A stretch of 37,333 bases of DNA, taken from NCBI GenBank assembly GCA_025356275.1, contig JANXUK010000075.1, positions 1 through 37,333 of the forward strand. The letters run 5' to 3'. The DNA is from Sphingomonadales bacterium. Its GTDB lineage: Bacteria > Pseudomonadota > Alphaproteobacteria > Sphingomonadales > Sphingomonadaceae. The translations under genes were made by a program, and so were the position numbers. Below are positions 33,326 to 37,333 of this stretch, piece by piece. Under the pieces are notes generated by a model, which worked only from the letters and a program-made list of their open reading frames with translations, did not search any database and was not told where the DNA came from. Position 1 is the first letter of the stretch, and every line of letters begins with the position of its first letter.

Positions 33326-34334
33326 TCAAACCCAATCATCCTGCCGCGCCAGCCAGGCCGGGTACATGTTCAGATATTGCACCAGCCTGGGTGCAGCCCC
33401 GAGGTTACGGCTGGCAGCATGGGGCAGGTCATCGCGCCAGATGACCAGGTCGCCTGCGCCCGCCGCGATGCCGATGGCCTCGCCTGACAGGTCCCTTGCC
33501 CGCAACCCCGCCGCACCTTCGTGTGCGATGCAGGAACCCAGCCGGTGATGAAACCCCGGCACCAGCCGCAGCGCGCCCTGATCGGCGCTGGTGTCGGTGA
33601 GGTAGAGGACGCCCTGCATCGCAAAGCGGACCGGCACCGTCAGGCTGGTATCCCGGTGCAGGCGAGCCTGATGGATGCTGCGCGGGGGATCGCCGGGGCG
33701 TTCGGGCGGGGGTTGAAGCCGAGGCGGTCGTGCACCATCCACAGGTCGGCGCTGCGCCATAGCTGGGCGAAGGCCTTGTGGATGCGGGACGATGCGGGAC
33801 GATGCGCGCGCGGGCAGCTTGGGCGGGATGCTGAAAGTGCTCGATCATAATGCCATTGCCGCGCGCCGCGTACCAGCTGGCAGGATCATCGGCCCGCGCC
33901 CCGGCGAGTTGCCAGACCAGCGCGGCGAGCGCCTCGATCTCTGCCGGCGGGCAGGCGCCGCGCAGGATGGTGTAGCCATCCCGCTCCCACAGCGCGAGGG
34001 CGAATTCATCCAGCGCGGGCGGCATTGCGTCTATCGCCGCGAGGCACGCCTGCGTGGCGGGGGGCGGCGGTTCGCCCGCCAGCATCGCCCGGTAGCGGGC
34101 CACCACCTCGGGGCCCGGCTCGCCAGCGGTGGCGATAATCCAGCGGATGAATTCCTCGAACGTGGGGCGGGTCTGGTGCAGCCGACTCAGCACCTGCCCG
34201 ATGCCAAGGCCCAACGTGTCGATCAGGATGCGGCTCGCCTGCGGGGGGCCGGGAAACGGGGCGGGTGGTTCCACGCCCATGGCTTCGGCCCAATATTGCC
34301 TGAGGCCGGTCAGCTCTGCCAGACGCGCGCTCAT
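33326..34334 (-). pseudogene. Phytanoyl-CoA dioxygenase (PhyH) family gene, frameshifted
   Basis: The N-terminal part, in one frame, runs from MSARLAELTGLRQYWAEAMG to IMIEHFQHPAQAARARI. The middle RIHKAFAQLWRSADLWMVHD plus RLGFNP is in a second frame. The end, PPERPGDPPRSIHQARLHRD, TSLTVPVRFAMQGVLYLTDT, ALRLVPGFHHRL and DLVIWRDDLPHAASRNLG, is in a third. HRD and the later His and Arg are the Fe(II)/2-oxoglutarate site. The first break is a 10-bp tandem repeat (GATGCGGGAC twice plus GATGC at 33781-33805), the second a C run near 33706. Together the frames give a full-length PhyH protein. It overlaps the upstream permease gene by ATGA. Confidence 0.82.
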
Positions 34335-35263
34335 TCGGGCACCGCCTCACTGCCGCCCGCCCGCACCAGCACCAGCGCCGCCGCGATCAGCGCCATGCCC
34401 AGCGCGTCCTGCGCCGTCAGCGCCTCGCCAAACGCCAGCCATCCCGCCGCCACCGCCACCGCCGGCTGGGTCAGCAGCGCCAAGCCGATGACCAGCGGCG
34501 TGAAGTGGCGCAGCGCATAGACCAGCAGGCCCTGCCCGATGATCTGGCTGCCCAGTGCCAGCGCCAGCAAGGGCGACCACCCGCCCAGCCACCACGCGCC
34601 ATGCACCCCATGCCCGAACCCCGGCCACACCGGCTCGCCCAGCGCCAGCGCTATGCCCAGCAGCACCGGCGCGCCTGCCGCGCTGGCCAGCGTCAGCGCC
34701 GCCCAATTGCCCAACCCATCGCGCGCGCGCGCCAAAAGCACGATGTAAAACGCATAAAACAGCCCGGCCAGCACGCAGAGCAGATCGCCGGTCAGGCTGA
34801 CCGAAGACACCGCCAGCGAGCGCGCGAACAGCAGCCACGCCCCCAGCAACGTCGCCGCAATCGCCGCCACTTCGCCAATGCGCGGCAGCCGCCGCCGCGA
34901 GGCCAGCCCCCAACCCATCAGGATCACGCTGCCCGAATTACCGAACAGCGAGGCATTGCCCAGCCGGGTGCGCCCGATGCCCAGATGCCAGCTGGCAATG
35001 TCCAGCGCGAACAGCACGCCGCCCGCCGCCAGAGCGATCAGCACGCCGCGCGGCAGCCCGCGCAAAGGCTGGCGGTTGGCGCGGACCAGCAGCGCCAGCA
35101 GCGGCAGAGCCAGCGCCAGCCGCCAGAACCCCGCCGACACGGGCCCACTGTCGGCCAGCCGCACGCTCCACGGCCCCAACGCCAGCGCGACATTGCCCAG
35201 CACCAGCGCCGCCAGATGCCGCGCGCGGTGGGGTGAAACCCGTTCGGATTTAGTTGGTGGCAC
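34331..35263 (-). CDS. DMT-family (EamA) inner-membrane permease
   Basis: This 310-residue protein (from GTG 35263) has ten predicted hydrophobic segments in two EamA repeats. These include LALPLLALLVRANRQPLRGL, VLFALDIASWHLGIGRTRLG and NASLFGNSGSVILMGWGLAS in the first half, and LALGSQIIGQGLLVYALRHF and PAVAVAAGWLAFGEALTAQD in the second. It is an exporter-like protein; substrate unknown. The open frame reaches ATG 35305 with an Arg/Pro-rich leader that overlaps the lipoprotein gene more, so GTG 35263 is preferred. Its TGA overlaps the PhyH ATG. It is only distantly similar to the DMT permease at 18851. Confidence 0.87.
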   Translation of the reverse strand: MPPTKSERVSPHRARHLAALVLGNVALALGPWSVRLADSGPVSAGFWRLALALPLLALLVRANRQPLRGLPRGVLIALAAGGVLFALDIASWHLGIGRTRLGNASLFGNSGSVILMGWGLASRRRLPRIGEVAAIAATLLGAWLLFARSLAVSSVSLTGDLLCVLAGLFYAFYIVLLARARDGLGNWAALTLASAAGAPVLLGIALALGEPVWPGFGHGVHGAWWLGGWSPLLALALGSQIIGQGLLVYALRHFTPLVIGLALLTQPAVAVAAGWLAFGEALTAQDALGMALIAAALVLVRAGGSEAVPE

Positions 35264-35564
35264 CCGCGCCGCCCGCGCTGTCGGCCGGGGGCGGGGGCGC
35301 GGCATCTATCGGGGAGGCAGCGTCGGTGGCAGCGCTGCTGGCCGCATCGCCGGCGCCCTTGGTGGCCCGTTCCGCACGCGGCAGCAGCGGCGGCTGTGAC
35401 CGCACGCTGTCATAAGGCAGCATCGCGTCGCTGATTGAGCCGGGCAGCACCTTGCCCTCGGCGGTGCGCTGATCCTCGCCCTTGGTCTGGTGGTGACAGC
35501 CGCACAGCAGCGCCAGCGCCCCCGCTATGCTCAATCTGGCCGCGCTCAATCTAGCCGCCCTCAT
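35250..35564 (-). CDS. Small predicted lipoprotein
   Basis: This 104-residue protein starts [20 protein letters not shown] followed by CGCHHQTK. The basic N region, hydrophobic core and LCGC lipobox suggest lipid attachment at the second cysteine. The mature part has [20 protein letters not shown] and an Ala/Pro/Asp-rich tail ([16 protein letters not shown]). The ATG is embedded in the lipB stop as ATGA, so translation is coupled to lipB; the longer upstream frame lies in lipB and is not used. The 3' end overlaps the permease start. Function is unknown. Confidence 0.8.
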   Translation of the reverse strand: MRAARLSAARLSIAGALALLCGCHHQTKGEDQRTAEGKVLPGSISDAMLPYDSVRSQPPLLPRAERATKGAGDAASSAATDAASPIDAAPPPPADSAGGAGATN

Positions 35565-36250
35565 GTTCCCGCATCCATACGGGCCGCATTGCCGCAGGGC
35601 CGGTCCAGCGTCGAGAGGAAATCTCCCGCCCGCGCCAGCAGCGCCGCGTCCCACGCCTCGACGGTGATGGTCAGGCCGAGCGCAGCGGCACTCGTCACGC
35701 CCTTCTCGGCGATGCCGCAGGGCACGATGCCGGCGAAATGGCTGAGGTCCGGGGCTAGATTCACCGCAAAGCCATGCATCGTCACCCAGCGGCGGATGCG
35801 CACGCCGATCGCGCCTATCTTGGCTTCCTGTCCGGCGGCATCGCGGGTCCAGATGCCGATGCCGGCCTCGCTACGCCAGCTGGCGATGCCGAAATCAGCC
35901 AATGTGGCGATCACCCACGCCTCCAGCGCATGGACAAAGCCGCGCACATCGCGGCCCCCTTGTGACAGGTCGAGCAGCACATAGCCGATCCGCTGGCCCG
36001 GGCCGTGATAGGTATAGCGCCCGCCGCGCCCGGCCTTGACCACATCAAACCGGGGATCGAGCAGCTCGGCCTCGGTAGCGCTGGTGCCGGCGGTATAGAC
36101 CGGGGGATGCTCCAGCAGCCAGATCAGCTCGGCCGCGTCGCCGGTCTGGATCGCGGCATTGCGCGCGGTCATAACACCCAGCGCCTGCGCATAGGGCACC
36201 GGCGCGTCCTCACGGCGGATCTCGATGGTGGACAGGCGCGTATCCGGCAT
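35561..36250 (-). CDS. lipB: Octanoyltransferase LipB
   Basis: LipB transfers octanoate from octanoyl-ACP to lipoyl domains, the first step of lipoate assembly. This 229-residue protein has [40 protein letters not shown], the conserved [20 protein letters not shown] and [14 protein letters not shown] with catalytic Cys at about residue 178 and Lys six residues on. The start [16 protein letters not shown] is placed by family length; upstream frame is open but unrelated. It heads a run of four overlapping minus-strand genes. lipA is not in the window. Confidence 0.96.
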   Translation of the reverse strand: MPDTRLSTIEIRREDAPVPYAQALGVMTARNAAIQTGDAAELIWLLEHPPVYTAGTSATEAELLDPRFDVVKAGRGGRYTYHGPGQRIGYVLLDLSQGGRDVRGFVHALEAWVIATLADFGIASWRSEAGIGIWTRDAAGQEAKIGAIGVRIRRWVTMHGFAVNLAPDLSHFAGIVPCGIAEKGVTSAAALGLTITVEAWDAALLARAGDFLSTLDRPCGNAARMDAGT

Positions 36251-36350
36251 GGCCCGCGCATAGGACGCAAAGGCGGCGCCAATCAAGGGGGCATTCAACA
36301 CTTGCCAAGACGGGCCGCGCAGGGGCAAACATGCAGCTTGGGGAGATACC

Positions 36351-37169
36351 ATGACCAAGCTCGACAGCAATCTCGCGTGGCAGGAAGCCAGCGCCGCCGT
36401 TTCGGCCAATCGCGAAGTGCTGGCGGTGCTGGCGGGGGTGTTCTTCCTGCTGCCCCGGCTGGCGGTCGAGCTGCTTGGGCCGGTGCCGCCCAATATGCAG
36501 GCCCTGGGCGTGGCTGAGCTGCAAGGGGCAATGCGCGACTTTTACCTCCAGATGCTGCCGCTGGCGCTGCCGATGATGGCGATGCAATTCGTGGGCACGC
36601 AGGCGATGCTGACGCTGTTCACCGATCGCACGCGCCCGACCGTGGCAGAGGCGATCGGCCAGGGCCTGATCGGCGCGCTGTGCTATCTGGCGGCGCAGCT
36701 GTTGTTTGCGGCGACCTTGGGCGTGGCCGGCGGGTTGCTGATCGGGATTGCCGGGATGCTGGGGCTGAAGCCGCTGGTGGCGCTGATGGTGGTCGTGGTG
36801 CTGGCGGCGATCGGTTACATGGCGCTCCGGCTGGTGCTGCTCGGCCCGGTGATCGCGGTGGAGCGGGTGCGCAATCCGCTGCACGCGATCCCCCGCGCCT
36901 GGGCGCTGGCGCAGGGTAATGTCAGGCGGATCTTCGTGCTGGTCGCGCTGATGATGATCGTGCTGATGGTGATCATGGTGGCAGGCGCGGCGCTGATCGG
37001 CGGCGGCGCGGCGCTGATTTTCGGAGCGGCCGTGGGGCGGATTGCCGGGGCGGTGGTCAACGGCCTGGCCGGCGCGGTGTTCGCGGTGTATTTCGCAGGG
37101 ATATTGGCGGCGATCCACCGCCAGCTGGCCGGGCCATCGCTGGGCGCGGTGACGGCGCCGTTTGAATAG
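36351..37169 (+). CDS. Multi-pass inner-membrane protein of unknown function
   Basis: This 272-residue protein has [20 protein letters not shown] at the N terminus followed by about six hydrophobic segments: [100 protein letters not shown] and the last around [17 protein letters not shown]. The conserved-looking [15 protein letters not shown] region (preceded by [11 protein letters not shown]) resembles the glycerophosphodiesterase-type membrane domain found without its catalytic partner. No catalytic motif was seen. It is divergent from lipB (100 bp apart) and followed by repeat copy G. Confidence 0.8.
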   Translation: MTKLDSNLAWQEASAAVSANREVLAVLAGVFFLLPRLAVELLGPVPPNMQALGVAELQGAMRDFYLQMLPLALPMMAMQFVGTQAMLTLFTDRTRPTVAEAIGQGLIGALCYLAAQLLFAATLGVAGGLLIGIAGMLGLKPLVALMVVVVLAAIGYMALRLVLLGPVIAVERVRNPLHAIPRAWALAQGNVRRIFVLVALMMIVLMVIMVAGAALIGGGAALIFGAAVGRIAGAVVNGLAGAVFAVYFAGILAAIHRQLAGPSLGAVTAPFE

Positions 37170-37177
37170 AAGGTGGG

Positions 37178-37333
37178 TCGACGAAAAGCGCGAAAGGGCG
37201 CTTTTCGCTTAGGAAGCCTGTTCCATCAAAGAGTCGTTGCCGCCTGCCGGCGGGAAGCCTGTTCCATCCCGCGCCCCCTCCCGACCTCCCACAGAATACA
37301 TACTGGCGGGGAGGTCGGGAGGGGGGCGCGGGA
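37178..37333. repeat. Modular palindromic repeat, copy G (right end cut by window)
   Basis: It begins 9 bp after the membrane-protein stop with the hairpin box CGAAAAGCGC (37182-37191)/GCGCTTTTCG (37198-37207). Then GGAAGCCTGTTCCATC, AAAGAGTCGTTGCCGCCTGC and the long palindrome follow: left arm 37256-37290 and right arm from about 37309 to the window end. The outer word AGCCTGTTCCATCCC is the T-type variant, as in copy E. An extra free GCCTGTTCCATC word at 37216-37227 lies between the two hairpins. Confidence 0.85.

Noticed and set aside
33792..34520. Plus-strand ORF opposite the PhyH gene
   Set aside because: The conserved PhyH segments are all on the minus strand, and the plus frame starts inside the 10-bp tandem repeat.
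8449..37333. CRISPR array or tandem spacer array made from the palindromes
   Set aside because: Copies are kilobases apart with genes between, there are no regular spacers, and no cas gene is present.

Overview
This 37.3 kb window is GC-rich chromosomal DNA from an alphaproteobacterium, most likely a member of the Sphingomonadales. The support is protein families and neighbourhoods: pyruvate kinase beside DUF1244 and GapR (DUF2312), EI-Ntr (PtsP), DUF465 and DUF1465 small proteins, a YbgF/CpoB plus RodZ-like pair, and a PEP-CTERM-like surface protein. Nearly all of it is dense housekeeping sequence. I see no tRNA, rRNA, transposase, integrase or CRISPR array.

Layout. 1-200 holds repeats. 199-3231 (minus) is ftsK plus a ThiE/TenI-like gene, divergent from yggS (3254-3967). 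A second copy of the edge repeat leads directly into bioF-bioD-bioA (4125-7137), joined by two GTGA stop/start overlaps and facing a secreted DUF11 protein (7130-8335). Next come pyk (minus), DUF1244 and gapR, then yebC-ruvC-ruvA, an antisense XRE regulator, and ruvB. 14918-15790 encodes a Ser/Thr/Gly-rich protein with a C-terminal sorting-like signal. acnA and a DMT permease follow on the minus strand, then two L,D-transpeptidases on the plus strand. On the minus strand lie tilS, a CpoB-like gene, a RodZ-like gene and ptsP. Two divergent DUF465 genes, DUF1465, glpK, a metallo-beta-lactamase-fold hydrolase and nadA lead into a minus-strand operon of lipB, a small lipoprotein, a DMT permease and a frameshifted PhyH dioxygenase. 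A membrane protein closes the window.

Metabolic themes are cofactor synthesis (biotin, NAD, lipoate, possibly thiamine, PLP homeostasis), central carbon (pyruvate kinase, aconitase, glycerol kinase), DNA processing (FtsK, RuvABC, GapR) and cell envelope (two Ldt enzymes, CpoB-like, RodZ-like, two exported proteins).

The most unusual layer lies between the genes. At least seven sites carry members of a modular palindromic repeat family with AGCCTGTGCCATCCC-type ends, long hairpin stems, a small AAAAGCGC/GCGCTTTT hairpin and a TCAAACAGACTC box. The stems differ between copies by paired changes that keep base pairing. Parts of the family reach into genes: they form the last codons of glpK and part of the 3' end of the MBL-fold gene. 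A second palindromic family, built on AATGTCAAAATC and ACCACTAG words, abuts the yggS stop codon and reaches the start of bioF. Other local oddities are an XRE gene inserted between ruvA and ruvB, and a PhyH gene disrupted by a 10-bp tandem expansion.
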